Assembly: GCA_040752355.1 (NCBI GenBank)
Contig: JBFMHE010000008.1
Location: forward strand, 1 to 64,000
Length of the DNA: 64,000 bases
From: Nitrospirota bacterium
Lineage (GTDB): Bacteria; Nitrospirota; Thermodesulfovibrionia; Thermodesulfovibrionales; Dissulfurispiraceae
Direction of reading: 5' to 3'
A program made the translations under genes and the position numbers. This document shows, piece after piece, positions 8,743-16,373 of this stretch; positions within the stretch are counted from its first letter, which is position 1; the number at the start of each line of letters is the position of its first letter. The notes under the pieces were generated by a model. The model was not told where the DNA came from. It saw only the letters and a list, made by a program, of their open reading frames with translations, and searched no databases.

Positions 8743-9735
8743 TTATTGAGTCTTCGATGCATACAGCATCTCGAATACGGCCATTCCCTTCAGGAGCGCC
8801 TCCCCGTCGTCCCTTACCGTTTTTCGTATGCCCGTCAGTATCTCTTCGATCCCCCTCGACTCCTCGTTCCGGTACCGCTCGTCCTTTATGTCCAGCTCGT
8901 GCACGATCTCCGCAATCTTTTTGAGCGCCCGGTCCCTGAGCTCGAACGACTTCATCAGCACCTCGAACGTGCAGAGGTCCCCGGCGTGGGTGAACTCGCC
9001 TCCCCGCATATCGAAGGTGACGGCGCCTGCTCCCGCGGCGGAGGCGGCGGTTTCGTCGACAAAGCTGAACGACGCATGCGCATCGATGAACGTCCGGATC
9101 AGCCATGCCGAGGCCATCCGGTCGATGAAGGGTCTCTTGCGGGTCGCCCAGGTCTTTTTCTGGTAGTCCTCTCTCCGCTTCGGGACTATGGCGGCGGCCC
9201 CTCCGGGAGCGGCGCCGGTGAGCTCTCGCAGTTCCGTGCGTACGGCCTTGAATCTCTTCTCGAGCTCCCGTCCCGCCCTGGAGGAGAAGAAGTCTGCCTT
9301 CCTGATCTCCTCGAATGCCTTGAGGTGCCGTGCATGCTGCTCGGCGAGCGTCTTGTCTTTCGGTGCGCCGCCCCCTTTCCTGATGCTGCCGACCTTCCGT
9401 TCCAGTTCTTCGATCCCTTTCTCTACGGAGCGGTACTCCCGCTCCCGCTGCTGGTTGAAGAGCTCGACGATCTCCCGGTCGCTCATCGTCTCGATCCGTT
9501 CGACCCTGGCGAAGCCGCCGTCGCCGTCCATTGCAGCGATCTCGGCGATGAGCCACTGGAGGAGCTCATAGTGCTCGTCACTGTAAGGCAGAAGGTATAC
9601 GGCGCCTTTGAACTGCAGCGCTCCCGCCTTGAGCAGCTTCCTCCAGACTTTCATCCGGTTGCTGACCGGCTTCGACGGAACGCTGTAGAAGAAGAGCAGC
9701 CATCCCGACAGGTCTTTCTGTGATGAATGTATCAT
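8743..9735 (-). CDS. ChrB-domain protein (chromate-resistance ChrB-like)
   Basis: The 330-residue protein joins a ChrB N-terminal module (WLLFFYSVPSKPVSNRMKVW near residue 12, then FKGAVYLLP) to a ChrB C-terminal module (TWATRKRPFIDRMASAWLIR near 206; FDMRGGEFTHAGDLCTFE near 245). A coiled-coil linker of about residues 95-180 separates them. ChrB proteins act as chromate-responsive regulators or accessory resistance factors. ATG at 9735 is preferred; a TTG nine codons upstream is possible but lies under the promoter. First gene of a four-gene operon ending in an MFS transporter, with no chrA in view. Confidence 0.85.
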   Translation of the reverse strand: MIHSSQKDLSGWLLFFYSVPSKPVSNRMKVWRKLLKAGALQFKGAVYLLPYSDEHYELLQWLIAEIAAMDGDGGFARVERIETMSDREIVELFNQQREREYRSVEKGIEELERKVGSIRKGGGAPKDKTLAEQHARHLKAFEEIRKADFFSSRAGRELEKRFKAVRTELRELTGAAPGGAAAIVPKRREDYQKKTWATRKRPFIDRMASAWLIRTFIDAHASFSFVDETAASAAGAGAVTFDMRGGEFTHAGDLCTFEVLMKSFELRDRALKKIAEIVHELDIKDERYRNEESRGIEEILTGIRKTVRDDGEALLKGMAVFEMLYASKTQ

Positions 9736-9744
9736 TTGATCGTA

Positions 9745-9772
9745 ATGTAACAGTTGATACAAGGAAAGTCAA
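9745..9772 (-). promoter_or_regulatory. Predicted promoter of the chrB operon
   Basis: On the minus strand, TTGACT (9767-9772) and TTACAT (9745-9750) are 16 bases apart. The start site would fall about 5 bases before the ATG at 9735, which implies a very short or absent leader. Confidence 0.45.
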
Positions 9773-9858
9773 CCCCCCTGCTGCCGCTGCCGGCTGCCGG
9801 TGCGGTATTCATCTAGGAAATCAAGGCGTTCGGGTTAGCTCGCTCCTTGAAAAACCGC

Positions 9859-9887
9859 TTGACAGGAGGGGGTGTTATTGGTTACAT
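9859..9887 (+). promoter_or_regulatory. Predicted promoter of riboswitch-htpX transcript
   Basis: TTGACA (9859-9864), a 17-base spacer and TTACAT (9882-9887) place transcription start near 9894, five bases ahead of the riboswitch P1 stem. Confidence 0.55.
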
Positions 9888-9898
9888 TTGATATATAC

Positions 9899-10008
9899 GT
9901 AGAGGGGAGTAGCTTCCTCGGCGGGCATCGTCAGCACGGCCGGCAAAGAAGGTAATCGGCCCGGTGCCCCCGGTCAGGACAACAGGACTGATAAGCGAGA
10001 CCTTTACC
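9899..10008 (+). promoter_or_regulatory. yybP-ykoY (manganese) riboswitch ahead of htpX
   Basis: The family's hallmark GGGGAGTAGC follows the 5' strand of P1 (GTAGAGG, 9899-9905). P1 closes on CCTTTAC (10001-10007). The internal conserved block CGTCA-x-CACGGCCGGC and the 3' tail AAGCGAGACCTTTACC also match. The second copy at 18757 has the same blocks with compensating stem changes. Members of this family sense Mn2+ and usually switch expression on. With nothing else in this 358-base gap, it controls htpX. The metal specificity is family knowledge, not shown here. Confidence 0.85.
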
Positions 10009-10054
10009 ACGATGAATAGCTGGTTCGGGCATTGATCGGGGTAAGGGTTTTTTT
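10000..10054 (+). terminator. Riboswitch-controlled attenuator before htpX
   Basis: ACCTTTACC (10000-10008), the 3' strand of P1, can instead pair with GGTAAGGGT near 10040-10048, followed by a long T run. P1 and the terminator are mutually exclusive, so ligand-stabilised P1 should allow read-through. Confidence 0.75.
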
Positions 10055-10120
10055 ATATGCACTCATGAACCTGTATGCAAGGATGCCCGCGAGCGAGTCG
10101 CGGGGTAAAGGAGGATACGG

Positions 10121-10972
10121 ATGAACGGCTTGAAAACGATGGTGCTGATGGTGACGCTCACCCTCATGCTGGTCTTTGTCGGGGGCGCGCTGGGCGGGAG
10201 GACGGGCATGACCTTCGCCCTCATTATGGCCTTCGGCATGAATTTCATTACCTACTGGTTCAGCGACAAGATCGTGCTCAGGATGTACCGCGCCAAGGAA
10301 GTGAGCGAGGCGGAGGCGCCCGAGCTCTACGGTACGGTGAGGAGGCTTGCCCACAAGGCGGAGCTCCCGATGCCGCGGGTCTGCATCATTAACGAGGACC
10401 AGCCGAACGCCTTTGCTACCGGAAGGAACCCGAGCCACGGCACGGTGGCGGTCACGACCGGCATTATGCGGATCCTCTCGCGCGAGGAGCTCGAAGGAGT
10501 GCTCGCCCATGAGCTCGCGCATATCAAGCACCGGGATATACTCGTGAGCACGGTCGCCGCTGCAATCGCCGGGGCGATCAGCTACCTGGCGCAGATGGCC
10601 CAGTGGGCGATGATCTTCGGCGGCGGCAGGCAGAACGATGACGAGGGAGGCAATCCCATCGCCGCGCTGGTCATGATGATCGTCGGCCCGATCGCGGCGC
10701 TGCTGATCCAGATGGCGATCTCCCGGTCGAGGGAGTACGGGGCCGATGCGGGCGGGGCGAGGATCGCGGGCAACCCGATGCACCTCGCGAGCGCCCTCAA
10801 GAAGCTGCAGATGGCGTCCCAGCGCATCCCGATGGACGCGAACCCCGCGACCTCGCACCTGTTCATCGTGAACCCCCTTTCGGGCGGCGCGCTGCTGAAG
10901 CTCTTCAGCACCCATCCGCCCATGGAAGAGCGGATCGCGAGGCTCGAGGGCATGGCCCACAGGCGCTCGTAA
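10121..10972 (+). CDS. htpX: HtpX-like M48 membrane zinc metalloprotease
   Basis: The 283-residue protein has two N-terminal membrane segments, the zinc motif HELAH (about residues 130-134), two further membrane segments (about 145-200) and the third zinc ligand in [10 protein letters not shown] near 207. This is the full HtpX architecture and length. HtpX cleaves misfolded membrane proteins in partnership with FtsH, also encoded in this window. AAAGGAGGAT precedes the ATG. It sits alone behind a yybP-ykoY riboswitch, an uncommon control for this family, and ends in a strong terminator. Confidence 0.93.
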   Translation: MNGLKTMVLMVTLTLMLVFVGGALGGRTGMTFALIMAFGMNFITYWFSDKIVLRMYRAKEVSEAEAPELYGTVRRLAHKAELPMPRVCIINEDQPNAFATGRNPSHGTVAVTTGIMRILSREELEGVLAHELAHIKHRDILVSTVAAAIAGAISYLAQMAQWAMIFGGGRQNDDEGGNPIAALVMMIVGPIAALLIQMAISRSREYGADAGGARIAGNPMHLASALKKLQMASQRIPMDANPATSHLFIVNPLSGGALLKLFSTHPPMEERIARLEGMAHRRS

Positions 10973-11002
10973 GCGATAGACACGGAAGTATCCGAGCAGA
11001 GA

Positions 11003-11037
11003 GGCTGAAGGCGCGGAAAGACGCCTTCAGCCTTTTT
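11003..11037 (+). terminator. Rho-independent terminator after htpX
   Basis: GGCTGAAGGCG pairs perfectly with CGCCTTCAGCC and is followed by TTTTT. Confidence 0.92.
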
Positions 11038-11174
11038 CATTAGAAAGACATAATGGTGTCGCTTTTATTTTTTTGTAGCGTTAAGCGCGGCATTTCTGCT
11101 AAAATTTTTGACCTTAAAAATACGACCCGCCGGGGGAGCGCGACCCCTCGCAGGGGTGGCAGCAAGGAGGCGCA

Positions 11175-11666
11175 ATGAAGAAACCGCTGGTAGGAATTCT
11201 CATGGGGAGCGACAGCGATCTGCCGGTCATGGAGAAGGCTGCCGACGTGCTTGCAGAGATGGGCGTACCATACGAGATCGATATAAGCTCTGCGCACCGG
11301 CTCCCCGAGAAGACCGCCGACTACGCCAGGACCGCCCGCGAGCGGGGCATCGAGGTGCTGATAGCAGGCGCTGGCATGGCGGCGCACCTCGCAGGAGTCG
11401 TCGCCTCGCATACCACGCTCCCGGTCATCGGCGTCCCGCTCAAGTCAGGGGCATTGAACGGGGTGGACGCCCTGTATTCCACCGTGCAGATGCCCCCGGG
11501 CATCCCCGTCGCCACCGTGGCGATCGACGGCGCAAAGAACGCCGCCTATCTCGCCTGCTCGATCCTCTCGATAAAGCACCCGGAGCTCGCACAGAAGCTG
11601 GAAGCCTTCAGGGAGGATACGAGAGCGAAGCTCCTCGAAAAATCGAAGAAGCTCAAGGAGAGATAG
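11175..11666 (+). CDS. purE: N5-carboxyaminoimidazole ribonucleotide mutase PurE
   Basis: The 163-residue length and motifs match PurE: GSDSD near residue 11, SSAHR near 39 and the [14 protein letters not shown] loop near 64. It performs the carboxylation step of purine synthesis. Class I (mutase, needs PurK) and class II (direct CO2) cannot be separated here, and no purK is in the window. AAGGAGG precedes the ATG. It is six bases ahead of pycA, which groups two carboxylation functions in one operon. Confidence 0.95.
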   Translation: MKKPLVGILMGSDSDLPVMEKAADVLAEMGVPYEIDISSAHRLPEKTADYARTARERGIEVLIAGAGMAAHLAGVVASHTTLPVIGVPLKSGALNGVDALYSTVQMPPGIPVATVAIDGAKNAAYLACSILSIKHPELAQKLEAFREDTRAKLLEKSKKLKER

Positions 11667-11672
11667 CGCGCT

Positions 11673-13130
11673 ATGCAGAGAACGATAGAAAAGATTCTCG
11701 TCGCCAACCGCGGCGTCCCGGCGGTGCGGATCATGCATACCTGCAGGGACCGGAAGATCCCCACCACGGCGGTCTACAGCACGCCCGACCGGCTGGCCCA
11801 CCATGTCTTCATGGCCGATACGGCGGTGCACATCGGTGAGGCGCCTCCCGTCGAATCCTACCTCAATATGGACAGCATCATCAATGCCGCCCTGCGGAGC
11901 AAGGCGAACGCGATTCACCCCGGCTGGGGCTTCCTCGCCGAGAACGAGGAGTTCGCCCAGCGGGTCATCGACGCGGGGCTCATCTGGATAGGCCCCTCCC
12001 CGCAGGTGATCAGGATGATGGGAGACAAGATCGAGGCGAAGGTCCTCGCGCAGAAGGCCCACGTGCCGACCATCCCCGGCATCAGCGACGTAACCGACGT
12101 GGCGCAGATCAAAAAATGGATGAAGGACGAGCAGGTGGCGTTCCCCATCATGATCAAGGCGGCTGCAGGGGGCGGCGGCAAGGGGATGGCGAAGGTCGAC
12201 AGCGAGGAGCAGATCCCCCAGGCCTTCGCCCAGGCGCGTTCCGAGGCGAAGAAGGCCTTCGGTGACGAAAAGATACTCGTCGAGAAATACATCGAGCGCG
12301 GCAGGCATATCGAGGTCCAGATCGTCGCCGATGAACAGGGCAATGTGGTGCACCTCTTCGAGCGGGAGTGCACGCTCCAGCGGCGGAACCAGAAGATCAT
12401 CGAGGAGGCGCCGTCGCCCTCGCTCGACAACAACCTCCGCCAGGAGATATGCTTCACCGCCGTGCGCCTGATGCGCGAGATCGGCTACACCACGGCGGGG
12501 ACGGTCGAGTTCATCTTCGACGCGCCGACCAAGAAGTTCTATTTCCTCGAGGTCAACACCCGCCTCCAGGTGGAGCACGGCACGACCGAGCTCATTACCG
12601 GCCTCGACATCGTCGGCATCATGATCGATGTGGCCATGGGCAAGAGGCTGCCCTTTACCCAGGACGAGATCGTCCCGAACCGCTGGTCGCTCGAAGTCAG
12701 GCTCAATGCCGAGGACCCCAAGACCTTCAGCCCCTCCTTCGGCACGATCACCCGTCTCCAGATACCGCAGGGTCCCGGCGTACGCATCTCTTCAGGCGTG
12801 TATGAAGGCGCCGATATCCCGCCCTACTATGACTCGCTCTTCATGCTGCTCATGACGGCGGGAGCTGACCGGGAGGACGCGGTGCGGACCATGGACCGGG
12901 CCCTGAGCAGGAACCTGAGGGTCGAGGGGATCAAGACCCTGGCGCCGCTGCTCCTGAGCATCATCAGGCACCCGGCGTTCATGACGGGGGAGTTCTCGAC
13001 CCGTTTCATAGAAGAGCATATGGCCGAGCTCATCTCGATGTTCAAGGAAAAGAACAGCGAGGACGAGGCGCTTAAGATCGCGAAATACGTTGCGGAGATT
13101 TCGGCCCTGGGCCCCCAGAAGTGGATGTAG
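11673..13130 (+). CDS. pycA: Pyruvate carboxylase subunit A (biotin carboxylase)
   Basis: The 485-residue protein is a biotin carboxylase of the ATP-grasp family. Visible motifs are ILVANRG near residue 8, HPGWGFLAEN near 82, the ATP loop AAAGGGGKGM near 163, EKYIERGRHIEVQI near 200 and the catalytic FLEVNTRLQVEHGTTE segment near 290. It carboxylates biotin with ATP and bicarbonate. The pairing with pycB supports two-subunit pyruvate carboxylase over acetyl-CoA carboxylase AccC. No biotin domain is present here; it is on the partner. A 57-base gap separates it from pycB. Confidence 0.9.
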   Translation: MQRTIEKILVANRGVPAVRIMHTCRDRKIPTTAVYSTPDRLAHHVFMADTAVHIGEAPPVESYLNMDSIINAALRSKANAIHPGWGFLAENEEFAQRVIDAGLIWIGPSPQVIRMMGDKIEAKVLAQKAHVPTIPGISDVTDVAQIKKWMKDEQVAFPIMIKAAAGGGGKGMAKVDSEEQIPQAFAQARSEAKKAFGDEKILVEKYIERGRHIEVQIVADEQGNVVHLFERECTLQRRNQKIIEEAPSPSLDNNLRQEICFTAVRLMREIGYTTAGTVEFIFDAPTKKFYFLEVNTRLQVEHGTTELITGLDIVGIMIDVAMGKRLPFTQDEIVPNRWSLEVRLNAEDPKTFSPSFGTITRLQIPQGPGVRISSGVYEGADIPPYYDSLFMLLMTAGADREDAVRTMDRALSRNLRVEGIKTLAPLLLSIIRHPAFMTGEFSTRFIEEHMAELISMFKEKNSEDEALKIAKYVAEISALGPQKWM

Positions 13131-13187
13131 GGGAGCGGCGGAGCGCGGAACGCAGAACACTACCGATATCAGGGAAGAGGAGCGCCG

Positions 13188-15314
13188 ATGGTGGAAAAGA
13201 AGACCGAGCAGAAAGAAGATAACGCCCAGGGGAGCAGCCCCCGAAAAAACAACGGCAGCTGTCCGGCCCCTGTACTCGTCAAACCGGGCATGTCGCCCCG
13301 GGAGGTCGTCAAGGCGGTGCGGTCCGCTCCCGGCGTTTTCCTCACCTCCACCGGCATGCGCGACGCAGGGCAGTCGGACTACAAGAACCGCCACCGGATT
13401 TACGATCTCAAGACCCTCGCCCCCTTCTATAACGAGATGGGGCTCTTCAGCGCGGAGTGCCACGGCGGCGCGCGGTGGCATGTGGGGGTCATGAACCGGA
13501 GGGAGACGCCCTTCGAGGAGATCGACCTGCTCCGCGAGCTGATGCCGAACGTGCTGCTCCAGACGCTCATCCGCGAGACCAACCTCTTCGGCTACCGTCC
13601 CTATCCGAAGAACCTGATCGAATACGTGGTCTCGAGGGTCGATATCGACGTCTGGCGCTGCTTCTCGTTCCTCAACGATGTCCGCAACATGCGCACCGTC
13701 GCCGAAGTGGTGATGAAGCGGGGGAGGATCTTCCAGCCCGCCATATCCTTCACGCAGGCCGACTGGACGACCAACGACTACTATCTCAGTGTCGTGAGGG
13801 ACATGGTCGATCTCTGCGGCGGCGTCGACGAGATCATCCTCTGCATCAAGGACATGGCGGGCGTCGGCAGCCCGCAGCGGATCCGCAGCCTCGTCGATGC
13901 GATCAAGCAGAAGTACCCCCGGCTCGAAGTGCAGTACCATCGCCACTCGACTGACGGCATCGCCATGCCCGCGCTCCTCGCCGCGGCACAGGCAGGGGCG
14001 AAGATCCTCGATGTGCAGGAGGATTCGCTCACGCGGTTTTACGGCCAGGCGCCCATCCTGGGGCTGCAGGCCTATCTCGAGGAGTCGGGTATCGCGGTCA
14101 ACATCAGCAGGCCGCATGCGGAAGCCGCTGTCCAGAAGGTCCGCGACTGGATCGGGCATTATGAATGGGCGGAGTCGCCGTTCAAGGGATACGACCACAC
14201 CGTGACCGAGCACCGGATGCCCGGCGGGGCCTTCCCGAGCTCGTTCGAGCAGGCGGCGAACGGCGGGTTCCTGCACCTCATGCCCGCCATACTGAAGGTG
14301 ATGTCCCTGTACAACAGGATCATCAGGTACTTCGACGTGACCCCCGGCTCGCAGATCACCTGGGTCACCTGCAGCGGCATCGTGAACCGGTACGACAAGG
14401 AGAAGGGCGCCGCCGGCGTGCGGCACATCATACAGCTCCTTACGAAGTTCGTCGAAGGGAAGGAGCAGGTCTTCGAGAGCATGGAGAAGCACGAGCAGGA
14501 GGAGCTGCTGCAGCTCTTCAAGAATGCGCCGGGCGACTTCAAGAACCTCCTGCTCGGCGGCTATGGAAGGCTCCCGATGGGATGGCCTGCCGAGTGGGTC
14601 TACCGGAGCACCTTCGGCGAGGAGTGGAAGGCGAAGGTCAAGGAACGCAAGGAGACCTCTCCGCTCGAGTCGGTGGCTGACGACGACCTCGAACGGCTCA
14701 GGCAGAGCCTGGCCGACAGCCTCGGCAGGACGCCGACGGAAGAGGAGTTCATCCTCTATCTCATGCACCCTAAGGACGCGCTCGAGGTGATCAACTTCAG
14801 GGAGCGCTACGGCGAGGCGCCGCTCCTCCTGCCGACGAATGTCTGGAGAGGGGGACTGCAGAGGCCGGGCGACAAGGTGGAGTTCGAGCTCTGGGGCAAA
14901 CCCTACTGCATCGAGCTCGTCTCGGTGGGCGCCGAGCACGAGGGACTGATCCATGTCGTCATGAAGGTGAACAACAAGACGCGGGTCTACACCGTCGAGA
15001 CGCCGAGGGCGAAGCGGGTCGAGATACGGATGGCCAAGGGGCCGCACGAGGTCGGCGCGCCGATCAACGGCAATCTCTGGAGGATCGGCAACCCCGAGCG
15101 CGGCGCCATCAAGGCCGGCGACATCGTCCACAAGGGAGAGGAGATCGCGAACCTCGAGGCGATGAAGATGGAGAACGCGATCGTGGCGCCCTTCGACGGG
15201 CAGATCGTCGAGGTCTGCGTGAAGCTGAACGATACGGTGCAGGAGGGGCAGGTGCTCTTCGTGCTCGCGAAAGTAGAGCCCAAGGCCCCGGAGCCTGCCG
15301 AGAGAATCGATTAG
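13188..15314 (+). CDS. pycB: Pyruvate carboxylase subunit B (carboxyltransferase plus biotin carrier)
   Basis: This 708-residue protein has an HMGL-like carboxyltransferase barrel (about 45-320), a conserved carboxylase middle domain (about 325-520), and a C-terminal biotinyl domain with EAMKMEN; K660 is the biotin attachment site. It resembles PycB and oxaloacetate decarboxylase alpha. The usual DAHQS start of the barrel reads DAGQS, and the first ~45 residues are a low-complexity extension. No membrane beta/gamma decarboxylase subunits are nearby, so carboxylation of pyruvate is favoured. Its stop overlaps the stop of the convergent lysR gene. Confidence 0.88.
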   Translation: MVEKKTEQKEDNAQGSSPRKNNGSCPAPVLVKPGMSPREVVKAVRSAPGVFLTSTGMRDAGQSDYKNRHRIYDLKTLAPFYNEMGLFSAECHGGARWHVGVMNRRETPFEEIDLLRELMPNVLLQTLIRETNLFGYRPYPKNLIEYVVSRVDIDVWRCFSFLNDVRNMRTVAEVVMKRGRIFQPAISFTQADWTTNDYYLSVVRDMVDLCGGVDEIILCIKDMAGVGSPQRIRSLVDAIKQKYPRLEVQYHRHSTDGIAMPALLAAAQAGAKILDVQEDSLTRFYGQAPILGLQAYLEESGIAVNISRPHAEAAVQKVRDWIGHYEWAESPFKGYDHTVTEHRMPGGAFPSSFEQAANGGFLHLMPAILKVMSLYNRIIRYFDVTPGSQITWVTCSGIVNRYDKEKGAAGVRHIIQLLTKFVEGKEQVFESMEKHEQEELLQLFKNAPGDFKNLLLGGYGRLPMGWPAEWVYRSTFGEEWKAKVKERKETSPLESVADDDLERLRQSLADSLGRTPTEEEFILYLMHPKDALEVINFRERYGEAPLLLPTNVWRGGLQRPGDKVEFELWGKPYCIELVSVGAEHEGLIHVVMKVNNKTRVYTVETPRAKRVEIRMAKGPHEVGAPINGNLWRIGNPERGAIKAGDIVHKGEEIANLEAMKMENAIVAPFDGQIVEVCVKLNDTVQEGQVLFVLAKVEPKAPEPAERID

Positions 15315-16237
15315 CGGGTGCGTTCTCCTGCGGAGAGGTGCTCGTAAGGGTAGGATTTGACGGAGAGGGCGAATTCTTCGACGGCGGGCGAGAGCCGGGC
15401 CTTCGACGGCATGATGAGGGAGAGGCTCCTGAGTATCTTCCCCTCCCTGAGGACCGCCAGCTTCAGCCTCCCGTCTTCCACCTCTTTCTTTACCGCCAGT
15501 TTCGAGACGATGGATATCCCGATGCCCGCTTCGACGGCCTCTTTTATGGATTCCGTGCTCCCCAGGGTCAAGGCGATATGCATATCGTTGGTAGTGACGC
15601 CGTGGGCCTTCAGGTATCCTTCGATCTGGTCCCTCGTGCCCGAGCCCTCTTCCCGCAGGATGAAGGGCTCTCGCGTGATGTCGAGCACGGGGACCACCTT
15701 CTTCCGCGCCCACGGGTGGGCAGGGGGGACGATCAGGGTCAGCTCATCCGGCACGATCGGCTCTATGCGCAGGGTGGACCGGGAGACTTCCCCCTCGACC
15801 AGGCCGAGGTCGATCAGCCCGGACATGAGGAGATCCTCGATCCGTTTCGTGTTGCTCACGAGCATGCTGAACTTGATCTTGGGATGCTTCCTCTTGAAGT
15901 CGATGATGACGCGGGGCAGGACGTGGTTGCCGAGCGTGGTGCTCGCGCCCACCGTGATGCCGCCTTTGATCATGCCGGTGACTTTCCCGATCTCCTTCTC
16001 GATATCGGTGTAGTGCTGGAGCAGGTGTTTTGCATGCCGGTAGAGAATCCTCCCGGAAGGAGTCAGCCTGACAGCCCCCTCGGACCGGTCGAAGAGCTTG
16101 GTCTCGAAAAACTCTTCGAGCGCCTGTATCTGGAGGCTTACCGCGGGCTGGGTGAGATGGACGATCTTGGAGGCCTTCGAGAAACTCCTGGTTTCGGCGA
16201 CCGCGCAGAAGAGCTTCAGCTTGATATCCATACGCAT
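15311..16237 (-). CDS. LysR-family transcriptional regulator
   Basis: The 308-residue protein has an N-terminal winged helix (MDIKLKLFCAVAETRSFSKA; LTQPAVSLQIQALEE) and a two-lobed effector domain from about residue 90. It lies between pycB, with which it shares stop-codon bases (15312-15313), and the divergent NuoF-CBS gene. The regulated target is therefore probably NuoF-CBS and itself, by the usual divergent arrangement. The effector domain resembles CysB/CbbR-type sensors in general layout only. Confidence 0.92.
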   Translation of the reverse strand: MRMDIKLKLFCAVAETRSFSKASKIVHLTQPAVSLQIQALEEFFETKLFDRSEGAVRLTPSGRILYRHAKHLLQHYTDIEKEIGKVTGMIKGGITVGASTTLGNHVLPRVIIDFKRKHPKIKFSMLVSNTKRIEDLLMSGLIDLGLVEGEVSRSTLRIEPIVPDELTLIVPPAHPWARKKVVPVLDITREPFILREEGSGTRDQIEGYLKAHGVTTNDMHIALTLGSTESIKEAVEAGIGISIVSKLAVKKEVEDGRLKLAVLREGKILRSLSLIMPSKARLSPAVEEFALSVKSYPYEHLSAGERTR

Positions 16238-16238
16238 T

Positions 16239-16256
16239 ATAATACCACAGTACTAT
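16239..16256. promoter_or_regulatory. Candidate LysR operator (T-N11-A dyad)
   Basis: ATAATAC-CACA-GTACTAT is an inverted repeat with one mismatch and contains T-N11-A (16240-16252), the LysR box form. It abuts the lysR start codon in the 136-base divergent gap, as expected for an autoregulatory site. Confidence 0.4.
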
Positions 16257-16373
16257 GAGATTTCGTTATGAAGGGATAAGACCGGTGATAAAACCATGCG
16301 AATCCGTGTAAAGTGATAGTAAAATGATACAGTGAAAGCGAGGCTCGACGGCAGAAGAGCGGCAGGGAGGATC

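Noticed and set aside
11041-11174. Possible purine riboswitch before purE
   Set aside because: The region has only a CCCCT/AGGGG hairpin and AT-rich sequence; no purine or PRPP aptamer consensus is visible.
12792-15713. A 973-codon minus-strand frame opposite pycA-pycB
   Set aside because: Long antisense frames are expected in GC-rich coding DNA with strong codon bias; the plus-strand genes are unambiguous.
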